A stretch of DNA of 64,000 bases from Bryoerythrophyllum caledonicum (GCA_963971425.1 OZ020526.1:6847976-6911975); one strand, 5' to 3'; positions 24,477-35,739 are shown, numbered from the stretch's first letter. Program-made: numbers and translations. The notes: generated by a model not told the origin, from the letters alone.

Positions 24477-24743
24477 GGGCCGCTTCACACCAAAACCAAG
24501 GTCAAGAAGCCGTCGATTTACACCAATGTCTACGAGAATGGCCAAAGTTTGCCTCTCGACCTTCGAACCAAAGGCCAAAGGCCAAAATCCAAAGGTTGTG
24601 GCCCAAACTTGGGTCGCCTTTTTAGCTTACCCAAACTTCCATCAAGAGGTCGTCAACTTCCTTCAATTTATATGATTCAATGTCTTTCTTGAGCCGAAGT
24701 TTTGACAGTCGGCCTCTCAACTTGGCCCGGTGTGAAGCGACCC
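24477..24743. mobile_element. PIF/Harbinger-like MITE, copy 2
   Basis: Inverted ends GGGCCGCTTCACACC / GGTGTGAAGCGACCC with 3-bp direct repeat TTA on both sides (24,474-24,476, 24,744-24,746). 267 bp and non-coding. It lies about 280 bp upstream of the RPL10A start codon, at the outer edge of that promoter. Confidence 0.85.
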
Positions 24744-24903
24744 TTAGTGCATCAACACAAAGCCCAAGTTCATAGTGTGAATGCGATCTCTCTCGTGCTA
24801 GAAACATGTTCGCGTTCACCCGAGCCTCAATTGCGTTCCCTAACGAACCTAGAGTATTCCAGCCCCCGAACATAGAGCCCTAGGCTCGGAAGCCGACCCT
24901 GGA

Positions 24904-24912
24904 TTAGGGTTT
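24904..24912 (+). promoter_or_regulatory. Telo-box (TTAGGGTTT) upstream of RPL10A copy 1
   Basis: The motif lies 110 bp before the start codon. Telo-boxes are common near the transcription starts of plant ribosomal protein genes. The match is exact, but function is inferred from position. Confidence 0.5.
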
Positions 24913-25022
24913 GGGTTTTGTAAAACGAAGCGAGGACGGTATAGCGGCTCTCTTTGGTTCGTCCTCTGCTCGAGCTCGCGTCGCAACTCCGAGGGGGATT
25001 CGGGCCCTAACCGCTAGCCACC

Positions 25023-26442
25023 ATGAGGTAAATGTTCTATGCTTGCACGCCGTTCTTCCTGTTCTTCTTCTCGTGGAGTTTGCCTGAAAAAAATCTCAAG
25101 AAAACGGTGTCCCGGAAGTTATTAGGTCTTTTAGGGTTCTGGGGTTTGGGGGTTGGAGATGAAGTCTCTGTCTTAGAGGTGCTCTTTAGAATATCACTTG
25201 TTTGGAGGTGTTCGTGGGGAGGGACCTCGTTAGGGTTTCGGGTTTTCATTCTGAGTTCTCTGTTTTCGGAGTGGCGGTGCCTGGTTGATTTCTAGGGTTT
25301 TTTTTAATTTGTTTTTACTCGAGATGTGAAGAATATACTTTGATTGGAATGTCTGTTTCGGTTTAAGTGGTCGAGATATGGGATGACGGGGTTAGTTTGT
25401 GTCCACTTTGGACTTGGAAGGTTTGGTTTAGGGTTTTGGTTTCCGCGTGTGGTTTTAGGGTTCTGGTTTTGACGTGAGAAGATGATGTCGTTGTGGTTGC
25501 AGTAAGCTTCAGAGCGATGTCCTCAGGGAGGCCATCACCCAGATCACCACGGCCGCGAAGGAGAAGAACAGGAAGTTCACGGAGACCGTGGAGCTCCAGA
25601 TCGGTCTGAAGAACTACGACCCCCAGAAAGACAAGCGTTTCAGCGGGTCCGTGAAGCTGCCCCACATTCCTCGGCCCAAGATGAAAGTGTGCATGCTCGG
25701 AGATGCCCAGCACGTGGAGGAGGTGCGTGCGTTCTAAGTAACGAGGTGCATTGTTTAGGTGTTGGTGGGAGCAGTTGACTGGAATCGCGGCTGAAGTGTT
25801 CGTGTGGAATGGCATGATGGCAGGCGAACAAGATCGGGATGGAGTGCATGGACGTGGAGAGCTTGAAGAAGATGAACAAGAACAAGAAGCTGGTGAAGAA
25901 GATGGCGAAGAAGTACCACGCGTTCTTGGCGTCGGAGTCCGTGATCAAGCAGATCCCGCGTCTGTTGGGGCCCGGTCTGAACAAGGCCGGCAAGTTCCCT
26001 GCGCTGGTGTCGCACCAGGAGTCGCTGGAGGCGAAGATGATGGAGACGAAGGCGATGGTGAAGTTCCAGCTGAAGAAGGTGCTGTGCATGGGAGTGGCCA
26101 TCGGCAACTGCGAGATGGAGGAGAAGCAGATCTTCCAGAACACCCAGATGAGCGTCAACTTCCTTGTGTCCCTGCTGAAGAAGAACTGGCAGAACGTAAG
26201 TAGTGGCGTGAGTGGAATGTCGTTACCAAATTGTTTCATGTGCAAGTCTTGAGAGTCTGTCATTTTTTTGTGTTGCGGTCTGAAATCTGGTTTGCTGGTA
26301 ATCGATATATCTTCTGATTGTGAGCCATGTTGTATATTTTGAGATGTAGAATGTTTTCATTATGTTAATGTGGTTGTTGCATGTACAGGTGAGGGTGTTG
26401 TACTTGAAGACAACCATGGGAGCTCCCATCCGTATCTACTAA
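25023..26442 (+). CDS. RPL10A: 60S ribosomal protein L10a (uL1), copy 1, 4 exons, 216 aa
   Basis: Component of the large ribosomal subunit that forms the L1 stalk near the E site. Exons: 25,023-25,027 (ATG AG), 25,503-25,722, 25,824-26,195, 26,389-26,442, with GT-AG introns. The joined 651 nt give 216 residues, the usual eukaryotic length. It starts [13 protein letters not shown] and ends [12 protein letters not shown] before TAA. The uL1 core includes [16 protein letters not shown], the conserved rRNA-contacting loop. GC-rich codons contrast with the AT-rich surroundings. It is the partner of the inverted copy at 31,268-32,682 and is probably functional. Other open frames here are shadows. 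Confidence 0.97.
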
Positions 26443-26659
26443 TTTTTTCATCATGTAGGTAGCCAGTGGGACCTCCGGTCATAATGGTAGACCGTGCAGA
26501 TGATGTTACTTTGTGGTGGCTGCCACTTTCAATTATTGGAATGTCAGTTTTGCATGCCATCCAGTATTTCGCTGGCTCTTCCTCATATTTTGTTCCATTT
26601 CTTCTTGGAAGTATTGTGTCTGGTTGGTTGGTTGGTTGGTTTCGCGTGCTGATCATTGG

Positions 26660-27122
26660 GGGCCGCTTCACACTTCGTGGCCAAACTCCGAAGGCCGTCG
26701 TCCTACATGGCACCAAAGCGATGGCCTCTGGAGGAAAACTTGGATCGCCCATTTTAGTTGACCCAAACCGCAATGGAGAGTTTGTCGAATTTTTTAACAA
26801 AATAATAAAAAACTGACAAGATCTAGGCCGTTAGGTGAAAGAGGCAAAAAATTTTGGGCTGATTTTTTTTGTTGTAATTACATGGGGTTTGGGCTGATTT
26901 TTTATGTTGTAATTACATGGGGTTTGGGCTGATTTTTTTTGTTGTAATTACATGGGGTTTGGGCTTTGGACTTGGCCTTTGGCGCTTCACACCATGACCG
27001 GCGAACCTTCAATCTATATCATCTAATGTTTTTTATTGGCAAAAGAGTTCGGCCCTTCGCCATAATTTGGCCACTCATTTTGATGGATAGTCACTCAACT
27101 TTGGCGTACTGTGAAGTGGCCC
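26660..27122. mobile_element. PIF/Harbinger-like MITE, copy 3
   Basis: Ends GGGCCGCTTCACACTTCG and, inverted, GGGCCACTTCACAGTACG. It inserted about 220 bp past the RPL10A copy 1 stop codon. Its interior holds three tandem 35-bp units (26,856-26,960) starting GGGCTGATTTTTT. The flanking duplication is not clear. Confidence 0.7.
26856..26960 (+). repeat. 35-bp tandem repeat, three copies
   Basis: Units at 26,856, 26,891 and 26,926, nearly identical, each ending TACATGGGGTTT. Internal to the MITE; the same word (GGCTGATTTTTTT, inverted) is scattered in MITE copy 1. Confidence 0.9.
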
Positions 27123-27343
27123 TCAGTGTGGATTACATTGAGGGATATGCATGAGGCAAAGGTGTTTCTGACCAATTTTTTTAAGTAGTAGCAAATTTTG
27201 ACAACACACAAGTGTTCATATGATTGAACATAGTTTGAGGTCAATATGATTTTTAATATATGTGAATCAAGGAACTTTGTGATCGGCCTGTTTTGGGAAA
27301 TAATGCTTGGAAATCTTCTTTTTTGGGTTATCTTAATTGTATA

Positions 27344-28038
27344 TTAACCCTCAAAGAATTAAATCCTGCAGGTTCCTATGGTCTTGATTTTAGGTCATGA
27401 ACTTCTGGAAATTTTTAATGAAGTTATGGCATGGTAGTAGCTATGTGACAATAAATTTTGTTCACAACAGTCCTTTAGAAAAAAATTTATGCTATTCTAA
27501 GTGCAAAATTGGGGACTCCAAGCAGCTCCAACATGTTTTCTAAGTCTCTTTGGGCAGGTTCCTACAATTCGTAAAAAGACTTCATCGTTTTACATCTTAT
27601 TTATCACTTTTTATTTTTTCTACAACAATATATGGTGTAAACCTTCTTATTGATCATTTAGATTATCATTCTAAAACATATAAAATTCTCAAAAAAAAAT
27701 TGTGGATTGACAATTTTTGGACCTCCACTCCTTGCACACTTGATTGAATATGCTACACCCCTTCTCTACATCTAAAAATTGTTGTATACAAAACTAACAT
27801 CATGCTTAACATAATGGTAAAAGATTTAGACCTTGTATAGTGCAAAAATTTAATACCTTCAATCCGTGCGGTCAAAGTGTATGAAATTTGTGAATATCTT
27901 ACTTAGTAACTCTTTATTTAGATCCTACGGTCAAAATGATTAATATAAGGTTTTTATTTCCTTCCTTAGTCATTGCGCTAGAATCAACAATTTTAAAGTG
28001 TTTTTGGTGTGCAATTGTCATGGGCTTTTAGGAGTTAA
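27344..28038 (+). mobile_element. TTAA-flanked element, internally deleted copy (copy G)
   Basis: Bounded by TTAACCCTCAAAG at the left and TTTTAGGAGTTAA at the right. It is about 250 bp shorter than full length, lacking part of the middle. No coding capacity. Confidence 0.75.
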
Positions 28039-28469
28039 GATGAATTCTTCATATAATGAATATCACTTTCTTTGATAATTTCATGTCTCTAGTGTGAAAA
28101 AACATTTCAACCCAAGTCAATCATCCCCATACATTGTTGAGCATGGTACCAAAAATACTTCTTCTTTTCCACATAAATCTTTGAGATCATTACATTTTAA
28201 CTTTTCAATTTTTTCACAACAATATATGGTGAAAATCTTCTTATTGTTTCTGAATGGATTTTCATTTTAAAACATTTTAAGTTCTCCAAAAAATACAACA
28301 AGAATTGAAATTTTTTGAACCTCGACTCCTTACACGATTGTCTTGAATGTGCTACACCCCTGCCCTACCTTTAAAAGTTGGTAGTACAAGGAACTATTAT
28401 CATGCCTAACATGATGGTAATGAATTTAGAGAATTTAGTAATGATGTGTAGTGCAAAAGTTTGACACCA

Positions 28470-28945
28470 CGCAGAGATGGGGCCTCCCTTCCCTCCAGCA
28501 AGCCCTTTTTGCCTCTCGGCCTCCTCGTAAGTTTCGGAAACTCAGCAGATTTTAGTTGCTGCTCCGTGGCATCACCATATGGACTCTGTGAATTGCTCGT
28601 AATGACTGGGTGTTTAATCAACACCGTTGGACTCCTTACAAGGTTGAAAGTGTGATCTAGCAAGGCCTCACTGACTACGGGAGGATTGCGTGGGACAAGA
28701 TTCGGACGGCAAACACGGAGATGAACAGGGCCAAAGCGGCGTCTAATTTCGATTCCAAGTGGGGCTGCAACAAGGCCTTGTGCACGAGGGTGGGGAGTCG
28801 GGTCGTGTGGGTTAGAGAGTTCCACTAAGGTCCCGGTTTTCTCTTCGGTCTTGCACTGCCGGCCTTGGAGTGTGTTTTTGTATTGGTTCCTTGGTTCTTT
28901 TGCAGTTCAAAATTCGTTTTGTTTTTATGCCAAAAAAAAACAAAA
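28470..28945 (+). mobile_element. 5'-truncated LINE insertion with 16-bp target duplication
   Basis: Encodes the LINE C-terminal block (WIARNDWVFNQHRW, then GLTDYGRIAWDKIRTANTEM) and ends in an A-rich tail at 28,932-28,945. The 16-bp direct repeat CAAAAGTTTGACACCA flanks it exactly (28,454-28,469 and 28,946-28,961). That repeat is normal sequence of the host element, so this is a target-primed insertion. Same family as the LINE ends at 2.7, 4.6 and 8.1 kb. Confidence 0.85.
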
Positions 28946-29018
28946 CAAAAGTTTGACACCAAGTGAAATCAAGGTCTTGTTGATCCACTCAATGTAAGGA
29001 AGAAGATGAACGGTTTTC

Positions 29019-29225
29019 AGTACACTAAACATTGAATATAGTGTAGAGAGATTATTGATGTAGATCAGCAACACTAATTTCCATCAAAGCATGTGCATGC
29101 CAAGTTCTGATTGGGTATTTGTTCTCAAGCAAGTGTGTGTCAGTCAGCAATTGCATGTAAATTTTCAATTAGTGTAGGAAATTTCAAACAGTCTAGTCTA
29201 CACTATATCCAGGGAACGGTGTACT
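29019..29225. mobile_element. Short MITE, family T, copy 1
   Basis: About 205 bp with inverted ends AGTACAC...ATATAGTGTAG. An inverted-orientation copy lies at 51,832-52,026 and a partial one near 56,250. Inserted into TTAA-family copy H. Confidence 0.75.
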
Positions 29226-29400
29226 TCAAACACTATGATCTTGAAATTGTGCAATCAAAGTATATGAAATTTTGTGTGTACGTGTACTTAATAAGTCTAA
29301 ATTGAGGTCCTACAATTAAAAGTAGAAACACTAGTTTTTGTTTCCTACCTTACACTAGAATGAATAATTTTATAGTGTTTTTTAATTTAAAGAAAATTTT

Positions 29401-29659
29401 ATTTTTCAATACCATTATTCAACATCATGAAAATAATCATGATAAACTAAAATGAAGTCATGAAAATTTCATTATTTCATTTTAAAAATAGCTTGATTAT
29501 GGTGATGTTATAATTATTATTATTATTATAACTAATATTTCTATTTTAAATATTTGACTTTAATAATTTTAAATACATAATATATATTTTGTTTAGAAAT
29601 TGATTTAGAAGCTAAGTTGAAGCAATTATTTGATGTGAAATAGTGAAGGAACTTTTGAG
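29401..29659. other. Very AT-rich spacer
   Basis: Contains a (TTA)n/(ATT)n-like run near 29,510-29,535 and no gene. Confidence 0.5.
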
Positions 29660-30410
29660 GCTTACCCCCTAAAGGACAATTTGTACCTACAAGGTACAAA
29701 TTAATTTTGGGCAAGTTTCTAAAAATCCAATTTTGAAGATTACTTCTTGAATTTTCTAGTTAGAATACATGTTATTTTTTATTTTCTTTTGGACTTGTAA
29801 GGAAATAGTTGTGGTGCTTTAAACAAAAACATCTCAACTTTTGGGCAGCTGGGCAGAATACCATAGAGATGAATACAGTAGTAGTACATTAGAGTTGACT
29901 ACTGCACTTTTGGAGGCGGATAGTAGTGAAGGAAAGTTCTTGGCAACCTTCATTGTTTTCACTTCAAAAAGCATAGAAATTAAAGATTGAACATATTTTT
30001 AAATTTTATTTTATCACTATGTTTAGAATAATTTATAATAAATCTATCCATGGGTTAAATTATGATCTAAGAAATTTTTCTTGATTTTAAAAACAAAATT
30101 GTTGTCCTGTGAATAGGGTCACTTTCAATATCCCTTCATTGCCATTTCATTTTTCTTATTCTAAACACCTCCATTACTAGTAATTATTGATGTGCAATGA
30201 CCTAACACAAGGTAGAATATGAATTTGTGCAATGTGTAGTGCAAAATACGCCATTTTCTTAATTAGAGTATGTTGATCCAATCCACCTAAGGGAAAAATT
30301 TACTTTACTGCACTCTTAAAATACATGTATTTTACAATCTTTGTGGTCAAAGTTTATGATTCTTTTTTACTGTTCCTTGTAGTACGCCAAATACCAAATA
30401 TAGTGAGGAT
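29660..30410 (+). mobile_element. TTAA-family copy J, old and diverged
   Basis: Begins CCCCCTAAAGGACAATTTG, close to the family left end, and retains TGTAGTGCAAAA and TTTGTGGTCAAAGTTTATGA landmarks. Size and order fit the family, but similarity is low. Confidence 0.5.
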
Positions 30411-30419
30411 ACATTGGTA

Positions 30420-31060
30420 ATGTGGGTGAAAACGATGTGGACCACATAAATTACGATTTTGGAATACAATTAATGTGGACACATTTCAACATGTGTTATG
30501 CCACTCTACCATTGAGAGAAGGCAATAGTTTCTTAGTACTAAACCTATGTCCGGTGGACATGGATTTAGTGGTGGAACAGACAAACACTTTATTTACTCC
30601 GACCCCTTTTAACCTCGTAGCGCCTTTGTCTTTGAGACATTCTTCATTGTTTTGTGATTGTTGATCTCTCTCCACATACAAAACTACCGTTTTGAATTGT
30701 GTAAGGTTGGAACATTGTTGTATACAATCAAGTAGAAAAATGAAAAAAAAAACACCAATAATTGTATACAAACATTTTCCTCGCATATGATATGTCAATG
30801 CAAAGCTATCAACCTAGTGCACATGTGAACCGCTCTAATTCAAAGCAAAAATAATTCTTCCAAAAATCTATTGATGGTTAAAGTAGTGCACCCTCCAAAA
30901 TCCACAGTTTTCACTACCAATATACAGTAACGTTTAACACTATAATCTACTCCATCAACCGTTGGATGCTGTGCAAAAATTCCCCAAAGTTCAGGTGATG
31001 CAAAAATTCCCCAAAGTTCAGGTCATGGGTTAAGTTCAATTTTGTAAGGTTAGATATCAA
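30420..31060 (-). repeat. Dispersed repeat S, copy 2 (inverted)
   Basis: Shares blocks in inverted order with 12,120-12,690. A 29-bp phrase with AAATTCCCCAAAGTTCAGGT is duplicated in tandem around 30,975-31,025. No coding capacity; class unknown. Confidence 0.5.
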
Positions 31061-31267
31061 TATTAATCATGTGTAGACCGAATTCATGCCATACCACATT
31101 ATAGTTAGTCACTGAGTCGTGTAGAAAGATTCGAAACATCTACCTCAAGTGTATCATAAGCATTTGCAAAAGTGTGCGCTGGAGCAAAACGAGAAGGTAA
31201 CGAGATAAATTCTCTCTCTGAATAAAAAGTCACGCACGAAACATGATTTACACTTCAAACTCAAGAA

Positions 31268-32682
31268 TCAGTAGATACGGATGGGAGCTCCCATGGTTGT
31301 CTTCAAGTACAACACCCTCACCTGTACATGCAACAACCACATTAACATAATGAAAACATTCCACATCTCAAAATATACAACATGGCTCCCAAGCAAAGTA
31401 TATCGATTACCAACAATAGATTTCGAACCGCAACACAAACAAGACTTGCACATGAAACAATTTGGTGACGACACTCCACTCACGCCACTACTTACGTTCT
31501 GCCAGTTCTTCTTCAGCAGGGACACAAGGAAGTTGACGCTCATCTGGGTGTTCTGGAAGATCTGCTTCTCCTCCATCTCGCAGTTGCCGATGGCCACTCC
31601 CATGCACAGCACCTTCTTCAGCTGGAACTTCACCATCGCCTTCGTCTCCATCATCTTCGCCTCCAGCGACTCCTGGTGCGACACCAGCGCAGGGAACTTG
31701 CCGGCCTTGTTCAGACCGGGCCCCAACAGACGCGGGATCTGCTTGATCACGGACTCCGACGCCAAGAACGCGTGGTACTTCTTCGCCATCTTCTTCACCA
31801 GCTTCTTGTTCTTGTTCATCTTCTTCAAGCTCTCCACGTCCATGCACTCCATCCCGATCTTGTTCGCCTGCCATCATGCCATTCCACACAAACACTTCAG
31901 CCGCGATTCCAGTCAACTGCTCCCACCAACACCTAAACAGTGCACCTCGTTACTTAGAACGCACGCACCTCCTCCACGTGCTGGGCATCTCCGAGCATGC
32001 ACACTTTCATCTTGGGCCGAGGAATGTGGGGCAGCTTCACGGACCCGCTGAAACGCTTGTCTTTCTGGGGGTCGTAGTTCTTCAGACCGATCTGGAGCTC
32101 CACGGTCTCCGTGAACTTCCTGTTCTTCTCCTTCGCGGCCGTGGTGATCTGGGTGATGGCCTCCCTGAGGACATCGCTCTGAAGCTTACTGCAACCACGA
32201 CGACATCAACTTTCCACGTCAAAACCAGAACCCTAAAACCACACGCGGAATTCCCCAACGGAAGAAACCCTAAACCAAACCTTCCAAATCGTCAAAGACG
32301 TATAAGTGAACACAAGCTGACCCCCTTATCCCAATTCTCGACCACTTAGACCAGAACAGACATTTCCATCAACGAATCACCAGAATACATTCTTCACATC
32401 CCGAATAAAAACCAAAAACAGAGAACTCGGAATGAAAACCCTAAACCCTAACCAGGTCCCTCCCCACGAACACCTCCAAACAAGTGATATGCCAAAGTCT
32501 CCAGGCTCCCGTACCATCACCTCTAAGACCGAGACGTCATCTCCGACCCTCAAATTCCTAATGAACCCCCAATCCTAATAAACCTGATGCTGCCTTAACG
32601 CGGTTGCTTCAGTCACAATTTCTGCACACGAGGAGGAGAAGACGACAACGAACGCCGTGCAAGCATAGAAAATTCACCTCAT
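31268..32682 (-). CDS. RPL10A: 60S ribosomal protein L10a (uL1), copy 2, 4 exons, 216 aa
   Basis: Inverted second copy of the uL1 gene. Exons: 32,678-32,682, 31,969-32,188, 31,496-31,867, 31,268-31,321; intron positions and phases equal copy 1, and the total is 651 nt. By eye the coding exons are identical to copy 1 except the stop (TGA instead of TAA). Intron 2 differs at only two positions, whereas introns 1 and 3 carry many substitutions and indels. The start again follows the G-A-T-G-A-G|GT pattern. Homology stops right after the stop codon. Probably expressed, as no defect is visible. Confidence 0.97.
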
Positions 32683-32770
32683 CGTGACCAGAGGAGTTGC
32701 GACGCGAGCTCGAGCAGAAGACGAGCGAAAGGGAGCCGCAGCGTCGTCCTCTCTCCCTTTCACTAAACCT

Positions 32771-32778
32771 AAACCCTA
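32771..32778 (+). promoter_or_regulatory. Telo-box (AAACCCTA) upstream of RPL10A copy 2
   Basis: Lies about 90 bp upstream of the start codon, in the opposite orientation relative to the window but the same relative to the gene as in copy 1. Function inferred from position. Confidence 0.45.
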
Positions 32779-32924
32779 TTCCAGGGTCGGCTTCCGAGCC
32801 CAGGGCTCTATGTTCAGCAGCTCGGAGAATCTAGGTTCGGTTGAGGTTCATGTGCTTTTCATTGGGAACGCTGGTAAAGACCACGGCCCTAATCACCATG
32901 TTGACGAAAGGTCAGGCCCCCTAA

Positions 32925-33220
32925 AACCGACAAGTTAAGGAATGTGCATATATGGAGAGAGGAGATATGATAGCCAATATTATTACAATTCCAACCTAAG
33001 TGATTTCATATTTTTTCGATGAAAAATGAATAAGTTATGGATTTTCAAACTGTGCCGCCATGTTTAGTGGGTGGCTAGTATTAGGTACCCCCCGTAACTA
33101 ACGACCAAAAGTAAGGGTCTTGATTAGTGGCAAACCTCCATTTGAAGCTGAGTTGGTGGTTATGGGATGGAAGAGGGTTGGATATACCACAAATTTGTAG
33201 GTGTTGGCTATGGGTTTTTG
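32925..33220 (+). repeat. Direct repeat of the COPB2 upstream segment
   Basis: Diverged copy of 22,640-22,960 in the same orientation: TGTGCATATATGGAGAGAGG, then a TTTTTTCGATGAAAAATGAATAAG-like block, then ACCAAAAGTAAGGG. Both lie immediately upstream of a minus-strand gene. Confidence 0.65.
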
Positions 33221-33429
33221 TTGGTTATGGAGAGGCTTACCTTAGTACTTCTGTTGCGAGTTCATCCCATTAGTAGATCCCATTAGCACTCTCGCTTCTA
33301 AAATGGCATTACGTGTTATCATCCAACATTTTACGGATGAAATACTAGCGGATGAAGTTTTGGATGTAAAAATTTCATCCCTACATATCTCATCCGTCCA
33401 GTCTCTGATGAGCATTTCAAAAATACTCC

Positions 33430-35090
33430 TGGGCTCCAAATTGTAAGCCCAACAATGAGAGGAAATAGTTCATTGGGGGTTGTAGTATGACTTTACGATG
33501 TCTAGGGGTAAACATATTAGTGTATTCTTATTAAAAGATGAAGTATATCCTACCGTTCTTAACCCCAAAGGTACCGTGACAGTTTTACATCAAAAACACT
33601 TCAAACAAAATGGATTCTAGTGCAACGAATAGAGAAGGTAACAAAAACTTTGATTTTTAGTTCTGACCGTAGGATCTCAATGAAGGCTTATTAAGTAATA
33701 CATGTACAAAATTTCATAAACTTTGACCGCACAGATTGAAAGATTATAGTGTTCGAAGTCAAGAAAATGGTTCATTTTCTTCCCTGCGTTTAGTGGATCA
33801 ACAGACTTTGACTTCACTTGGTGTCAAAATCTTTCATTGCAAAAGGTCTAAATCTATTACCATCTTGTTAAGCATGATGTTAGCTCCTTACACACCAATT
33901 TTTAGAGGTAGAGACCGGGTGTGGCATATTCAAAACAAGTGTGCAAGGAGTGGAGGCTCGAAATTTGTTAATTCACACTTAAATTTTTTTCGAACTTTAT
34001 ATGTTTTTGATTGATAATCCGAATGGTTAATATGAAGGTTTACATTACATATTGATGTGGAAAAAATAAAAAGTGAAAAATATGAAGATCTCTAGGTTTT
34101 ATGTGGAAAAGAAGAAGTTTTTTTGGTACCTTGCCCGACAATGAGTGACAATGTGTGAAAATGTTTGACTTGGGTTGGTATGCTATTTTTCACTAAAGAC
34201 AAGAATTTTGTTTCGACGACATGCTGGGAAATAATATTACTTGCGAGTATTGAAAATCTCACTTTCAATAGAGTGTCCTATCAAAAGTTTTTGGAGGTGC
34301 CCCAGGTGCCCGCCCTCCCCATTTAAAATTCAAAAACCTATAACTTTTTCATCAAATGTCCAATTCAGGAAAAAAAAAATTCCCACTAAGGTCTTGGTAA
34401 TGTCTTTATATATTTAAAATTTCAAAGAAGAATGTTGGAAATTGACACCATAGGAACGTGACCGAACTTTCAAAAAGCCCTTTTTGGACACTTGGTACCT
34501 TAGGGGTTAAAGTTAGCCAAATCAATTGTTGGATCCAACAATCAAGTTCACTAAATGTTTTAGAGGGTGAACTATGAGCTCATGGTTTCTAGGAGTGAAC
34601 GTGTTAGTATGTAATTATTAAGAAATAGAGTATGTGCTACCCCTCTCAAAGTTAGTGGGATCAATAGTCGGGTCCGAAAATTGAATTCACTAAAATATTT
34701 CAAAGGGATTGTATGAGTTTATGGTTTCTAACTATGAAAATTTGAGTGTATACTTATTCATGAATAGCCTATTTTTCTACCACTCAAAAAGTTAACAAAA
34801 TCGACTGTCAAATCCAATAATTTAATTCATTGAATTGATATTGCACGATTGTACGAGTATATGATTTCTAAGGGTGAACATGTGGGTGTGATTTTGTTAA
34901 GACTTGGTGTTTCCGTTACCCATCTCAACGGTAGGCAAATCAGTTGTTGGGTCCAACAATTGAATTCTCCAAATATTTGTGGAGGTGTAGTATAAGTTTA
35001 TTGTTTTCAGAAGTGAACATGTTAGTGTCCTTTTTTTTTTAAGAAGTGGTGTTTGTGGTATCCCTCTTAAGGATAGGAAAATCAAATCTT
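33430..35090 (+). repeat. Tandem repeat, ~145-bp period, split by a TTAA element
   Basis: At least five diverged units. Each contains a phrase like CAATTGTTGGATCCAACAAT, then ATGGTTTCTAGGAGTGAAC, then GTTAGTGT. The first unit (33,430-33,558) continues after the TTAA-family element at 33,559-34,510. A related, inverted array is at 52,440-53,040. Confidence 0.7.
33559..34510 (-). mobile_element. TTAA-flanked ~952-bp element, inverted full-length copy (copy I)
   Basis: 952 bp from TTAA to TTAA (33,559-33,562; 34,507-34,510), reversed relative to the other copies. Neighbouring repeat units read CTCAAAGTTAG where the joined flanks read CTTAAAGTTAG, so the target was TTAA. Independent support for the TTAA duplication seen at copy D. 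Confidence 0.85.
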
Positions 35091-35735
35091 GTTGTTTGAA
35101 GAGTTCAATAACTACAAGGACAAAAACGTGCTCGTTCTTGTAACTTGAAAGACCTATACGCAGATCAAACGTATCATTATGACTCATACGATGGATCAAT
35201 CGGGGCCTTAAGCGGTGGATATCATACTCGTCATGCAATTTAGGGTGACATCCAAGCGGATCCAGTCATTGGTGGATAGCACAGCCATTGGAGCATCCAT
35301 CCGGTTGGTGTTGTGGAAGATGGTGAATAAAATTTGGAGGTGTCTTGTATGTGAGCGGAGAGCGGTGAACAGAAAATTCAGCCGTAGAGAGCAAAGTATA
35401 TTCAAAATTTTGGGAATATTCATGGCATATTCGAATATTCACAATATATTCGACTTAATTTAGAATATTTTGTGATTATGCTTTAAAAAGTAATTTTTGG
35501 GACCCAAGATCGTGGAACCATTTTCGCTAGGATTTTTGGAGTCCCTAGTACATCCTCCCCTCTTTGCCTAATATGTTTATTTTTGTAGGCATACATGACT
35601 ACTTTCTTCTTCTTCTTCGTCTTCTTTCTCCCATTTTTTTTTCTACTTCTTCTTCATTTTTTTTTCTTCATCTTATTCTTCTCCTGCTTCAGTGGATTGA
35701 CACTCTCAAATTCAAGGAAAAGTTGTATTTCCAAA
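35091..35735. other. Intergenic stretch with polypyrimidine tract
   Basis: No gene. A CTT/TTC-rich tract lies at 35,604-35,692. It is probably a microsatellite. Confidence 0.5.
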
Positions 35736-35739
35736 TAAA

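Larger units (their letters stand above)
28039..29400 (+). mobile_element. TTAA-family copy H carrying two nested insertions
   Basis: Internal and right parts of a family member. It is interrupted at 28,470-28,945 by a LINE 3' end and at about 29,019-29,225 by a short MITE. Removing both leaves the standard order of internal blocks. Left and right termini are eroded. Confidence 0.7.

Noticed and set aside
25751-26203. Acidic open frame over RPL10A exon 3 (and its twin at 31,488-31,916)
   Set aside because: Alternate-frame shadows of the uL1 exon; they cross the splice sites and match no family.
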